Assembly: GCF_024166365.1 (NCBI RefSeq)
Contig: NC_064826.1
Span: 25,878,001 to 25,942,000, forward strand
Direction of reading: 5' to 3'
DNA: 64,000 nucleotides
Origin: Elephas maximus indicus
Lineage: Eukaryota; Chordata; Mammalia; Proboscidea; Elephantidae
Positions 44,316 through 55,868 of this stretch are shown piece by piece (the first letter of the stretch is position 1; every line of letters starts with the position of its first letter). The notes below the pieces were generated by a model. The model was not told the origin of the DNA, ran no database searches, and worked only from the letters and a program-made list of their open reading frames with translations. The position numbers were made by a program, and so were the translations under genes.

Positions 44316-44894
44316 CACCTAGGGATGATGTGAAAAGGAAATGAGGTAGTAGATTGGAATTTGCTGTGAAAAAAACACTAAAATGAAGTATTATACAATT
44401 CTCAGAATTTTTAAATTAATTATTTAAAAAGCTGGAGACTCAGTCACTGCTTACTACTCAAAGGCTGCCTTGGAGCCACCTGTAGCTTGGCTAGGAGTTT
44501 TAAATCATTCCCCAAAAAGGTTGGAAAGGGTTGCTTTCCTCTGAGCAACTGAATATTAAATCTCCAGCCACGTGGAATTTGGTGGATATATGGATTAAGC
44601 TTATATCTATGGAAAAGAAAAACCACATTCCTGAAAGACCCAAAACATGAATGTTTAAGCAAATATCAGTTGAATCACTAAATTCACCAAATTTGGAGAA
44701 TTCAGCTGAAGTTAGAATTGTATTAAAATGCATGGCTTTGTGAGGTCTTTGAGGATTCTAATATTCCTTGCTGAATAAACAGAACAGTCAGGTATGGGTC
44801 TCAGGTTTTTGTTGTTGTTGTTGTGTGCCATTGAGTTGGTTCTGATACACGCCTTAATACTACTAGATCTCAGAATCAAATAATGGTAGAGCTG

Positions 44895-45055
44895 ACTTGG
44901 AGACTTCGGAGATTCTATGGCTCCAACTGCTCATTTCACAGAGAAGAAAACTGAGGGACCCGAGGAAAACTCACGTATCCAAAGGCACAGACAGGTTAAT
45001 AGTAACAGAGCTAGGACTAGATCCCAGGTCTGACTTCTCCACCCCTGTTCTTTAC
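44895..45055 (-). repeat. MIR-like remnant
   Basis: 'catttcacagagaagaaaactgaggga' and 'acagagctaggactagatcccagg' follow the antisense MIR core order. Confidence 0.5.
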
Positions 45056-45059
45056 TACC

Positions 45060-46185
45060 CAGCACTGCCTCTGCTGATTAGTGCTATCCCCACCTTCCTG
45101 AACCACCTAGAGAAGGGAGGCAGGAGATTAAGGGGCAGCTTGTCTCTGAGACCCTGCTTGGGAGACCCCACTCCCAGAAGTGAGCAAACAGTAACTAAAT
45201 TTCTTCAGAACACCAGCGTCAGAATCTGAGTACATTGAATGCAATCCAACTACTGTCAATTATAAAATTACAATTATAAAATAAAATGAATTGTTATATA
45301 CTAAAACAACTGTGTTATAGTTATTTTATTATAAATCTTATGTTATAGTAAGTATGATTTAACTATAGAAATTTATAATTTCTGAAACTGTTGTGCTTAA
45401 GACAAAAAATTTGAAAATGCCTGGTAAGAAGCCATTGATACAAAAAGATTAATAATGCCTTAACGGTAGCCAAGGTTTATGGGGTTTTTACTACGTAGTT
45501 TACACGAACACCTGGATTTAACTCAATTCAACAAACCTCGCCAGAGTTGACCACATTTACAGTGCTGTTTGGTGCTAGAGAGGGACACACAAATGAGGAA
45601 GACACAGTCCCCTATGCCCAAGGATATCAAAGTCTGATGTGTGTGGGTCCGCATGTACGCGTGTGCACACACAAGTATGTACGTGAGAAAGGGATGGGAG
45701 GCAGTGGAGGTGGTAGAAATATGCATCCTAATTAAAATATGAGGCAGAATGGCACGAGTGCTAATTTTGTCTTTAAAAAAAAATGGTAGTTTTATTATAA
45801 AATTACATACTGATCATTGCACTAAACCCAGAAACATATAAAAGAAGAAAATTAGTATTAACCGTAATCTCGTTACCTAAAAGGTACCTCACAGGCATTT
45901 CTTTGTGTGAAAATCTATGTTTGTAGGAGTCAGGGCAGAGACTGGTAGATTAGAGTGTAAACATTAGGCAGTCCTCTTTTAAAAAGAACATTTTACTTAA
46001 AAATTGTTAAAGAATTTGGTAGAGAGGACTATGGTGAAGAGAGAGCTATGTTTACATTTATTTGTCTAAAAGTCCATACGGATATTTAAAATTAGAATTA
46101 TCAAGCAAAATAAGAAAGTTGCAGAAACTTCTGAACAAGCACCTGGGGAAATCTTTCTTTTTGGGAATATCTAGTATTACTTTCT
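45060..46185. other. Unassigned sequence
   Basis: AT-rich with a purine/pyrimidine (GTGTG/ACACA) patch near 45640-45675. No gene identified. Confidence 0.5.
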
Positions 46186-46188
46186 ATC

Positions 46189-46585
46189 ATCTGTCAGTTT
46201 GTCATTATGTGTTGGCTCGCGTGTTGCTATGATCCTGGAAGCCGTGCTACTGGTATTTCAAATACCAGCAGGGTCATCCATGGTGGACAGGTTTCAATGG
46301 AGCTTCAAGACTCTGACTGACTAGGAAGAAAGGCCTGGCAATCTACTTCTGAAAAGAAGCCAATGAAAACCCTATGGATCACAACAGAATATTGTCTGAT
46401 ATAGTCCTGGAAGGTGAGCCCCCAAGATTGGAAGGCACTCAAAAATACACAGTGGCCGCAACAATGGACTTGAGCATACCAAAAATCCCTGAAGATGTTG
46501 CAGGACTGGGCAATGTTTCATTCTATTGTACATGGGGTCACCACGAGCCAGATCCCACTCGAACTCAACTAATAATGATACTTTG
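46189..46585 (+). mobile_element. Internally deleted RTE derivative (5' UTR joined to 3' end)
   Basis: The first 260 bp match the RTE 5' UTR seen at 26470-26720 (ctgtcagtttgtc, 'ccagcagggtcatccatgg', 'gaaaggcctggcaatctacttctga'). At about 46445 it switches to RTE 3' sequence ('acagtggccgcaacaatgg', 'ggggtcaccacgagcc'). All coding sequence is missing, so it would be non-autonomous. Confidence 0.8.
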
Positions 46586-47042
46586 GTTGCTTTTGTAATA
46601 GCTGTACTTGGAGATTGCTTGCTCAGTTTCTTCTCCCAAATTCACCTATCAATGAAGTCACTCCTTCCCTGGGGAAGAATAAGAGAAGAGGAAGACAGAG
46701 GTGTTTCTTCCATACTGTTCTCTCTTGAGGAGCAGATGGAAATTCTCTCCCCTCTACAACACAAGAACTATGGGGAAAATGTGTCCCCCTAATACTTATC
46801 TATGATAGGATGACCAGAGACTCTACTTTGCTGGGGACAGTGGAGTTTACACCTGTTGTCCCTGTGTGATTGTAAGTAGTGAACTCTTTAATTCTTAAAA
46901 TTGTTCCAGTTTGGACAATAAATTACATGGATACTGTACATATATATGACAATTGCCCTAAGTAGACTCAGGAGAACCATAAAAGCTAAAATAGAAATTT
47001 CATAATACTTTCTACTACTTACCCTACAATATGGAGGCTGTC

Positions 47043-47437
47043 TTAGTTATCTAGTGCTGGTATAACAGAAATAGCATAAATGGCTGGCTTTAACAAACAG
47101 AAATTAATTTCCTCATATTTTAGGAGGCTAGAAGTCCAAATTCAGGGCGTCAGCTCTAAGGGAAGGCTTTCTTTCTCTGCTGGCTCTGGGGGAAGGTCCT
47201 TGCCTCTTCTAAGCTTTTGCTGGTGGACAATCTTCGTGTGGCTTGTCATCTCTGTTACTCATTTGCTTGTTTAATCTCCTTTATATCTCAAAAGAGATTG
47301 GCTCAAGATTCACCCTCCACTAATCTTGCCTCACTGACATAACAAGGACAGCCCATTCCCAAATATGATTACAATCACAGGCACGGAAGTTAGGATTTAC
47401 AATACATATTGGGGGGGGCACTATTCATCTATAACAG
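47043..47437 (-). mobile_element. Solo LTR, MaLR/MLT1-like
   Basis: Antisense LTR from TGTCTTAGTTATCTAG to TCATCTATAACA, with GAGG at both edges. Shorter than its relatives because of internal loss. Confidence 0.75.
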
Positions 47438-47439
47438 AG

Positions 47440-48735
47440 GAGTATGAAATTGCAAAAAAAAAAAAAATCAGATTATAAAATAAGTCAAAATAAAATTAGA
47501 GATTAAGTAAATATGATAATCTGATTTATTACCTTTATTATTTGTAGATGGGAGTTAGTTTACACCTCTTATAAATAGGAGTAAAAAAACCATTAAAAAA
47601 TAGGAGTAGGTTTTTATAATTTAACTGTAGAAATGTTAGTTATCTTCAGTAAATTAATTTATAGTTTTTTGCCCTTATTCTCCATGAGAGAAAAGGCTTT
47701 AGATAATCTTTGATTCAAGCTAATGAGGACACTGAACTATTTCATCTATTTTTAGGGAATATTAAGGTACAGAGATGGAAAATAGACTAAAATTCCTTTT
47801 CTAGACTAATAATTGCCAATGCCACCCTGGCTCAATTCCGATTAAATTAAAAGAACAATAGTTTTCAGCATTTTCAGTAGGTTTAATAATAAATGATATC
47901 TGCAAGTGCCTCAGTATGGAAACCAGAACTGAATGTGAAAGAACATGAAAAAGGGCCTAAATTGATTGTATTTCTCCTAAGTCAACACGAGACAAGGAAA
48001 TGGGTGGTGGGTTAAAAGAGATAGTGAAGCCTGCTCCTCAAGGAGTTTGCAATCTAGTTGATGAAATAGACAGTGAATAATGGTACATAATAAATAATAT
48101 TTCAAAATAACATTGAGACTTAAAATAGGTAAATATCACACTAGAAAGATTGTTAAAAATCCACAATGTGGAGAAACAGAATGACTGAATCCTAATAAAA
48201 TCATATCAGACAATATACTTATTTGATTTTCTAAGTACCAAAAGAAAAACTTGCATTTTTATTTTATAATAAATTCACGTACCAAAAAAATGTATTCAGA
48301 AAAAAACGCATATTGGAATTGAAGTCAAAGGGAGACATAGTTTAAAATGCAAAGACATTCATTTGTAGAAAAAATATGTCTGATGAAAAGAACAAAAAGA
48401 TCAAGAAACATGGAGCTAAGATGAAAAATGAAAAAAAGGGCATTAACAAAAGGATTCATAATTGCCTTTCAAAGTGTTATATTTTTAAAAGGGTCTAAAA
48501 AAAATGAGTCTGCTAATAAAAGAGCAGGGAGCTGAAAATACGGCCAAAAAAGAGCTACAAAAAAATTTCCATATTGCTTTTTGTCAAGAAAACTACAGGG
48601 AAATGGGCAATTAAGAAATAATAACGTCTTCACACTGGCTATGAGGGGAAGAAAGGAGAATACATTGAATGTGAATCAGTCAGAGGAAAACAGCATTATT
48701 TGTTATTGTTGATAAACCAGAAAACCAACCAACCG
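47440..48735. other. Unassigned AT-rich sequence
   Basis: A-rich on the plus strand, with many A runs. It could hold an old LINE, but I see no motif to name it. Confidence 0.5.
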
Positions 48736-48737
48736 GT

Positions 48738-48920
48738 TGCCATTGTTGTTAGGTGCCATTAAATCGCCTCCAACTCATAGCGACCCTACGCACAACAGAA
48801 TGAAACGCTTCCCAGTCCTGCGCCATCTTCTCAGCCATTGCTGTGCTTGAGCCCATTGTTGCAGATACGGTGTCAATCCATCACGTTGGGGATCTTCTCT
48901 TTTTCATGGACCCCGTACAC
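48738..48920 (-). mobile_element. RTE LINE 3' end fragment
   Basis: Antisense 'cattgttgttaggtgccattaaatcg' and 'tcatagcgaccctacgcacaac', about 180 bp of the terminal part. Confidence 0.8.
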
Positions 48921-49127
48921 ACTTCAATTCCATTCATATTTCATTAGCCAGAACTAGTCCTCTTGCTGAATCACAAGGAGGCCTGGAAATGTGTGGGAGC
49001 AAATGGAATGTTTGGTCTGTCGCTGTCACAGTCCTGTGAACATGATTCACACACCCAGTCACCTGTGCCCTCCTAACTTCTGCTATCCTATTGCCCAGGT
49101 TGCTTTTAGGTTTAGGTTGATAATTAT

Positions 49128-49185
49128 AGGGTCGCTATGAGTCAGAATTGACTCAGTGGCAATGGGTTTGATTTTGGTTTTCTTT
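49128..49185 (+). repeat. AfroSINE tail fragment
   Basis: Only 'atagggtcgctatgagtcag' to 'gatttt' remains; the head is absent. Confidence 0.75.
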
Positions 49186-49747
49186 TTTAGATTTTATGGT
49201 TGGAAAGAATATCGAAAGGTATTTTAAGATTTTTTTTTTAAAGGTTAAGTTAATGGCGCTAAGATCATTGTAGGCAATCTTTTATAAAATGAAGCCGTGC
49301 TTGTGGGTTCAGGGAACACACCTACTCTTGTACCTACCTGTCAATAAGACACCAGTAGAAGGGTAGAAGCTTCCGTGATTGTTCAGTTTCAGTAACCACA
49401 GCTTGGCTGTAATAGCTTGACCTTACTTTTGGTTTAAACATACAAGAGGGGCTTAAAAGTTAAACATCTGATGGCGTTGCAACTGGCTTTTTAATTCGAA
49501 TTTACAGGCTTTCTTCTTTCACTATAGAATCATGAAAAACAGAAGACTGCAACTTTTGAATAGTAGTACATGGTACATAAAACCTGCAGTGAGTTCATTT
49601 AGCAGCTGATGTCTTTAGGAAGTGTAAGGAAGTAGCACCATCTGGTGGGTGAGAATGAAAGGAGACCTGGAGGAACTGCTTTTTGAAGAACGTTTTTGGG
49701 GATACTTTTAAATTTATTATTATTTTTATTACCATATATAGAGTAGG

Positions 49748-49910
49748 GAAAACCTGGTGGCGTCGTGGATAAGTGCTACAGCTGCTAACCAAAAGGTCAG
49801 CAGTTCAAATCCACCAGGTGCTCCTTGGAAACTCTGTGAGGCAGTTCTACTCTGTCCTACAGGGTCGCTATGAGTTGGAATTGGCTCCATGGCAACGGGT
49901 TTTTATATAT
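49748..49910 (+). repeat. AfroSINE with target-site duplication
   Basis: Near consensus. ATATATAG before and after. Confidence 0.9.
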
Positions 49911-50016
49911 AGTACAGTTTCCAAATAAAAGCATTTTAGATTCTCTGAAGTGGGACCGAAGAACAAAACCCTCTTCTCAGAAAACAGGGATAAAGGGAGA
50001 GTGTAGGACTTTTAGA

Positions 50017-50315
50017 GGGTAGTGGCGGTTCAGTAGCAGAATTCTCGCCTTAGATGTGGGAGAAAAACAGGGTTTAATTCCTAGTCAGTGTACCTCACAC
50101 ATCTGTCAGCGTACCTCACACATCTGTCAGTGTACCACCCATCTATCAGTGGAGGCTTGCGTGTTACTGAGATCCTTAACAGGTTTCAGTGGCGCTCCCA
50201 GACTAAGACAAAGAAAAAAGGCCTGGTGGTCCAAAAATCAGTGAGTGAAAACTCTACCAATCACTACAATCCAATCCCGTGTGCGTGGGGTCCCCACGAG
50301 TTGGGAGTTAACAAT
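50017..50315 (+). repeat. tRNA-Gly-headed SINE fused to RTE sequence
   Basis: The head (50017-50095) follows tRNA-Gly(GCC): 'gtggcggttcagtagcagaa', TTCTCGCC, and box B GGTTTAATTCC. It continues into RTE 5' UTR-like DNA ('ggcttgcgtgttactgagat', 'cccagactaagac') and ends with RTE 3' 'ggggtccccacgagttgg'. Three copies of a 21-bp unit (50094-50150) join the two parts. Confidence 0.7.
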
Positions 50316-50572
50316 AGGTCTTTTCACACTATTTCTGATTGATAGTTGCTCAATGAAACCCAGGTAAGTTAACACGGCCTCTGGTAATGATGAGAAGTTT
50401 ATTCACAACCTTAGACAATTATCATCAAAGGGCTGAATATCTTGGTAATTTTAGAAAGCTTACATGCTAGTCCGTGGCGCTTAGTGTAGGCCTCCAGCTC
50501 ACTTAGCGCATGGCAGGAAATGGCCAGCAGGGGCGCTTTTCACACCTATTTATTCTCTGTATATGAGTCGGA

Positions 50573-50745
50573 GAAACCCTGGTGGCGTAGTGGTTAAGTG
50601 CTATGGCTGCTAACCAATGGGTCTACGATTCGAATCCGCCAGGCACTCCTTGGAAACTCTATGGGCAGTTTTACTCTGTCCCATAGGGTCACTATGAGTC
50701 GGAATCGACACGACGGCACTGGTTTTGGTTTGGGTTGGTACATGA
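50573..50745 (+). repeat. AfroSINE
   Basis: Near-consensus sense copy ending 'acacgacggcactggttttgg'. 'tatatgagtcgg' before and 'tacatgagttag' after. Confidence 0.85.
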
Positions 50746-51246
50746 GTTAGAATCGACTGGACAGCAATGGATTATTGGTCCAATAAATTGGTCTTGGTCT
50801 ATACCAAAAATTAATGGCTAGTTTTTTTGACAAAAGAAAATGGTTTTCAGTTTTCAAATACCTGTGCCACCATTTCCTTAGCTGCCGTTTTCTCGGAACT
50901 TTAAGATTGTTAAATTAAGTTTGGGGTTCTATCTGGCTGTTTCTGAAGGTTAGCTGAGATAACAGAGCAGCGATATCTTCTCACCAGAGCTATTAATGAG
51001 CCTGCTCTGGAATTCTTCGCCGACGTTTCATTCCAGCTTTTTCTGTGACCACCAGTAACAAGGGGATAAGGAAAACCTGTTCTATAGGAACGGAAGGAAG
51101 CTAACAGATACTGAACGTCGTATGACCTGTTACCTATTTAACATTGACCCTCGTTAAGCTAGACTTCTTTAAGGGGCTCTGGTTACCTGATTTTGCCCAT
51201 GTGGATATCAGAAGTATATATACTTTACAGTATCTAAGTACACATA

Positions 51247-51412
51247 TGGAAACCCTGGTGGTGTAGTGATTAAGTGCCACGGCTACTAACCAAAAAGTCG
51301 GCAGTTTGAATCACCAGGCGCTCATTGGAAACTCTATGGGGCAGTTCTAGTCTGTTCTATATGGTCGGATTCCACTCTACTGCAGTGGTTTTTTTTTTTT
51401 TTTTTTTTGATA
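51247..51412 (+). repeat. AfroSINE, first of three serial copies
   Basis: Flanked by TAAGTACACATATG and TAAGTACATATAG. Slightly truncated near the 3' end. Confidence 0.85.
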
Positions 51413-51426
51413 AGTACATATAGAAG

Positions 51427-51608
51427 GAGCCCTGGTGGTGCAATGGTTAAACACTAACAGAAAGGTCGGTGGTTCAAAACGATGATTGGCTCCAAGGAGG
51501 AAGATGTGTCAGTCTGCGGCCGTAGAGATTTACATCTCTGGGAACCAGTGGGATCGCTATGAGTTGGAATCGACGTGATGGCAGTGGGTTTGGTTTGGGG
51601 GGTTTTAA
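51427..51608 (+). repeat. AfroSINE, long subtype, second of three serial copies
   Basis: Follows the previous copy after only the target sequence. It carries the long-subtype 'gaggaagatgtgtcagtctgc'. AAGTACATAT on each side. Confidence 0.85.
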
Positions 51609-51617
51609 GTACATATT

Positions 51618-51762
51618 TAAGGAGTTTTGGTGGTGCAATGATTAAATACTCTGCTGCTAACACAAAGGTCAGTGTTTAGAATCCACCAGAGGCTCCACTG
51701 GAGAAAAGACCTAGTAATGGGGTTGCTATGAGCCTGAATCAACCTGACAGCACACGGTAAGT
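51618..51762 (+). repeat. AfroSINE, third of three serial copies
   Basis: Diverged and shortened in the middle. Followed by AAGTATATAT, again the same target motif. Confidence 0.8.
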
Positions 51763-51824
51763 ATATATATCAAGAAGTTGTAGTCAGTAGGCTTCAGTGG
51801 ACAAAAAAAAAATAGCCAAGCCTA

Positions 51825-51990
51825 GGGATTTAGAGTCCAGACCCTTGAACCAGACTACCTGATTTAAAATCCCGTCTCTGCTGTTGCTTGCTCTTTGTTC
51901 TTGAGCAAGTTATGCCTCATTTCCCTTATCTGTAGAATGGGGCCAGCAGCGTCTCATATGGTTGTTTTGGAGATTAAATACCTTACTATT
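51825..51990 (+). repeat. MIR remnant
   Basis: 'gaaccagactacctgatttaaaatcc', 'gagcaagttatgcctcatttccc' and 'atctgtagaatgggg' in MIR order. Confidence 0.7.
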
Positions 51991-51999
51991 TGAAAGTCA

Positions 52000-53560
52000 T
52001 AATATAAACATACCTTTTTGTTGTTGTTGTTGTTTTTAAAAATATCAACTTCCAGATCCTCTTCCTTACAGATATTGTGTGAATCCTTAAACCCAGGTAG
52101 CAATAGGAATGGTCTAGGGTCTTCCTGTGCTATCGCAACGCCACTGGTCAGATTATGTTTTCCTGTGGCATCTTACCCTGCACTGTTCTGTGTTTGAATT
52201 ATTGCTTCTTGACTGCAGTGCCTTAGAGGGATTTATGAACAGTCCTTAGTATTTGCTGGGGCAAAAGGTCAAAGTTCATTTAAATACAGGCTTTGTAGAG
52301 GCTTCGTTTCCCTGCAATGTAATTTGCAAACAGTTGGCTTCCTGCTTTACTTGTAAACCCTGGGGAAGGTTTGTATTTGTTTGCTTGGTCTATACTCTTT
52401 TAACCCAAATGTCACACCCTGTGTCTCTGCCACATGGCATTCAAGCAGCCAGTTTTATTCTGCTTCATTTTTGGTAAGAATTTCTTGCACGTTGGAGCTC
52501 AGCCTGAAGTGGAGCCAGCCATTGTTTAATACTATGACTTTTCCTGGGTAACTATTAAACCAGCAGCACTTCCGATAAACCAAATCACAGTCACAGCTGT
52601 GTAGCCCACCTTGGTACTAAGCTTCCAAGTCCTGAGATGCTCTATGTAACAACATGATCCAATGGACTTTGGGTCTCATATTTTATCACTGCAAAAACAG
52701 TTGGCTTGGCATAAAGGAAAACTATGTCGTGTCAGCTGTCTAGAAAATACATCAAATTATTCTTAACCAAAAAAGACAGAAGAGAACTATATTTACTGAG
52801 AAATTACTGTTTGGCAGGCACTGGATGCTTTAAGAAATTTACTGCATCAGGGTTGGAACATGGCATGAGGGCTTCTGTGTGCCCCGATGGCATAACTTCC
52901 TGTTACAGAATGTTCTAGAAGCTCCTTTACCATCACAGGATGTTCTGAAACACCGAAACAGATCCCCAGACATATGCCTTCTTTTACATGAGATATCTGT
53001 GGAAGAGAACTCACACCTAGTCCACAGACTGTGTTCAGCATCCACAGACCAGTCTAGTGGGCTAGAATCCCCTGAAAGAGGCTGCCTTGGAGAGAGGGAT
53101 CTCAGAGCCTAGGAGAGAAGAAGATATCTGAAAGAGCAGGCCTGATCTGGCATTTTGCCCAAATGTCAGAGGGAGCAATAGATTCTGGCAGCACGAGACA
53201 CCCTTGACCTTCCTTGACATTGCCCCCTTTCTCCAAAGCGTCAGTGTGCTATGGAAGGAGAAGGCTAGGTCATAGGGACAGATCTGTTTCTAGCGGCCTA
53301 ACTGTTCTTCCGAGAGAAACACCTCTGGTCATGGGATGCTAAAGGAGTTTTGCCAGGGAGGAAGAGAGGCATGAGAGCAGGAATCTAAGGATGCGAGGGG
53401 ACGACATGAGAACAAAGGCATTGTGGGCAAACCTCACCCACTGAGCCTCCCTGAAAGGATAGATTAGTGGGAGGGGTTTCCATCAAAGATTCAATTTTCT
53501 GCTAGTCAAGCTTTAGATTTGGGATATTATTATAAATGTGAAATATTTATATACCATAAA
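52000..53560. other. Unassigned sequence
   Basis: Relatively GC-balanced, with a (TTG)n run at 52018-52033. Several overlapping ORFs on both strands at 52840-53110, but no splice-site-bounded coding exon or known family. Confidence 0.45.
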
Positions 53561-53589
53561 GGTATGTCTTAGACAGGTGAAGCTTAAGG

Positions 53590-53760
53590 CTATGTGGGTT
53601 ACGTGCACTGAATCTTCACAATTAAGCTTACAGAAGAAAATCTAAGGCGTGGTGAGGTTATTGGCCCAAGTGCACAGAAATAATAAGTAGCAGAACCAAG
53701 AATAAAACCAGAGGTGTCTGACTCCAAAAATGAAGATCATTCCCCTGTACCTTAAAAGCC
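53590..53760 (-). repeat. MIR-like remnant
   Basis: 'aggttattggcccaagtgcacagaa' and 'cagaaccaagaataaaaccagagg' fit the antisense MIR core. Confidence 0.45.
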
Positions 53761-53876
53761 TCAAAATATGGAGCATAATCAATAGGCATTTACAATGTTC
53801 CCCCCCCCCAAAAATTTTTTTTTTTTTTTTATAATAGTGGTAATAAGCACTTGCTATGTTGTTGTTATGTTGTTGT

Positions 53877-54045
53877 TGGAAATGCTGGTGGCGTAGTGGT
53901 TAAGTACTACGGCTGCTAACCAAAGGGTCAGCAGTTCGAATCCACCAGACGCTCCTTGGAAACTCTGTGGGGCAGTTCTACTCCGTCCTATAGGGTCGCT
54001 ATGAGTCAGAATTGACTCGACGGCACTGGGTTTGGTTTTTTGGTT
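53877..54045 (+). repeat. AfroSINE inserted in an RTE (TTG)n tail
   Basis: 'atgttgttgttg' lies on both sides: the SINE has landed in the 3' repeat of the antisense RTE that starts at 54047. Confidence 0.85.
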
Positions 54046-54046
54046 T

Positions 54047-54775
54047 GGTATGTTGTTGTTGTTGTTGCATGCCATTGAGTTGGTTCCAATTCACAGCAAC
54101 CCTATGTACAACTGAACAAAACACTGCCCCGTCCTGCACCATCCTCACAATCGTTGTTATGTCTGAGCCCATTGTCGCAGCCACTGTGTCAATCCATCTC
54201 ATTGAAGGTCTTCCTCTCTTTCGTTGACCCTCTACTTTACCAAGCATGCTATCTTTCTCCAGGGACTGGTCCCTCCTGATAACATGTTCAAAATACATGA
54301 GATAAAATCTCAGCATTCTCACTTCTAAGGAGAATTCTAGCTGTACTTCTTCCAAGACAGACTTGTTCATTCTTCTGGCAGTCCACGGTACGTGCAATAT
54401 TCTTCACCAACACCATAATTCAACAGCATCAATTCTTCTTCAGTCTTCCTTATTCATTGTCCAGCTTTCACATGCATATGAGGTGACTGAAAATACCATG
54501 GCTTGGGTCAGGCACACCTTGGTCCTCAAAGTGACATCTTTGCTTTTGAACACTTTAAAGAAGTCTTTTGCAGCAGATTTGCCCAGAGCAATATATCATT
54601 GGATTTCTTGATTGCTGCTTCCATAGGCATTGATTGTGGATCCAAGTAAAATGAAATCTTTGAAAACTTCAGTGTTTTCTCCTTTTCTCATGATGTTGCT
54701 TATTGGTCTAGTTGTGAGGATTTTTGTTTTATGTTGAGGTGTAATCCACACCGAAGGCTGGAGTCTTTGCCTGTG
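54047..54775 (-). mobile_element. RTE LINE 3' part
   Basis: Antisense. The frame 54397-53999 encodes VPWTARRMNKSVLEEVQLE and FEHVIRRDQSLEKDSML, the conserved C-terminal segment. Beyond 54400 the RT-end region is frame-broken. Confidence 0.85.
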
Positions 54776-55392
54776 CGGCTATGTCATTTACTGAGAAATT
54801 TATCAGAATATTAATTTCTTTTTCTATTGTTTTCATTAGTGTAAGAATGAGATCAGGGATCAGGGCCCTATGTCCTTAAGGTCTAGATTTCACTTATCTA
54901 CGGAGTCTGAGTTAATAGAACTCATTTTCAAAGCTCTCAGCCAGTGAAAGAATTAAGCTGGACTGTCCCAAAGGGGATGAGAATGGAGCCTTTAGGAGAG
55001 TGGCCCAACCCTGTAGTTGGTTCCCCTGATGGGAACATGGGAAGGATTGTGGATTTCTTCATGGGCTTGGACTCAGCATTCTGGAGGGAACAAGGTCTTT
55101 TGTATGGGAACAAATGTTTGAATACGTGTGAGAATTGGCCATTAAGTGCTGTGTCTTGAGCACCTTGACTAAGATATTTGTGGCTAAGTAGTCAGCAGAG
55201 AAGATTGTGAGTAGATATCACAACAGCCCAACCAAGGAGGCAGTCTCCAGTGGATGGCAAATAAGCAGTGCTCAGCTACTATTGAGTGTTTAGAAGGATG
55301 AGCTGCCATTTATGTTTGTACAGTTTATATACACAGAAGCCCTTTATGCAGCAACCACATGGAGCCAAGGAGAAAAATGGCCATCTTTATGG

Positions 55393-55479
55393 ACCAAAAA
55401 CAAGGCCCACTTTCGTTTTCCTTGGAGCACGTAGGATTACATGCTCCAAGGAAAATGGAAGTGGGCCTTGTTCTTTGGT
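55393..55479. repeat. Imperfect hairpin abutting a SINE
   Basis: Left arm ACCAAAAACAAGGCCCAC... and right arm ...GTGGGCCTTGTTCTTTGGT are reverse complements over about 37 nt with two mismatches and one gap, separated by about 12 nt (cgtaggattaca). The right arm runs into the first bases of a 5'-truncated AfroSINE. Confidence 0.85.
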
Positions 55480-55625
55480 GTAGTGGTTAAGTGCTACGGC
55501 TGCTAACCAAAAGGCTGGCAGTTCAAATCCGCCAGGTGCTCCTTGGAAACTCTATGGGGCAGTTCTACTCTGTCCTATAGGGTCGCTATGAATCGGAATC
55601 TACTCAACGGCAGTGGGTTTTTTCG
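55477..55625 (+). repeat. AfroSINE, 5' truncated
   Basis: Lacks about the first 10-15 bases of the head and begins 'ggtgtagtggttaag' within the right arm of the hairpin. The rest is near consensus. Confidence 0.9.
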
Positions 55626-55841
55626 TGTAATCCAAGGGATTTTTTAAACTCCACTGAGGAAAACCCCAGTTAATAGCTGGCGTTGGACTTTCCATTGACC
55701 TTCATAAATTGTGATTTGGAGATAACATCATTTAGAGAATAAAAAAGCATGATATCTCTTGCACCGTGAATGTCATGGACTATTATACGTGTTACACATA
55801 AAGTAATTTTCTTTCTTTCTTTTTTTTTTTTCCAGGTTGAC

Positions 55842-55868
55842 TTCTTCTTCTTCTTCTTCTTTTTTTTT
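55842..55868. repeat. (TTC)n run
   Basis: About eight TTC units merging into a T tract that is the poly(A) of an antisense L1 3' end. Confidence 0.9.

Noticed and set aside
54944-55159. 71-codon ORF starting MKELSWTVPKG
   Set aside because: No splice sites of quality at its edges and no family; it may be part of an old LTR-element internal region.
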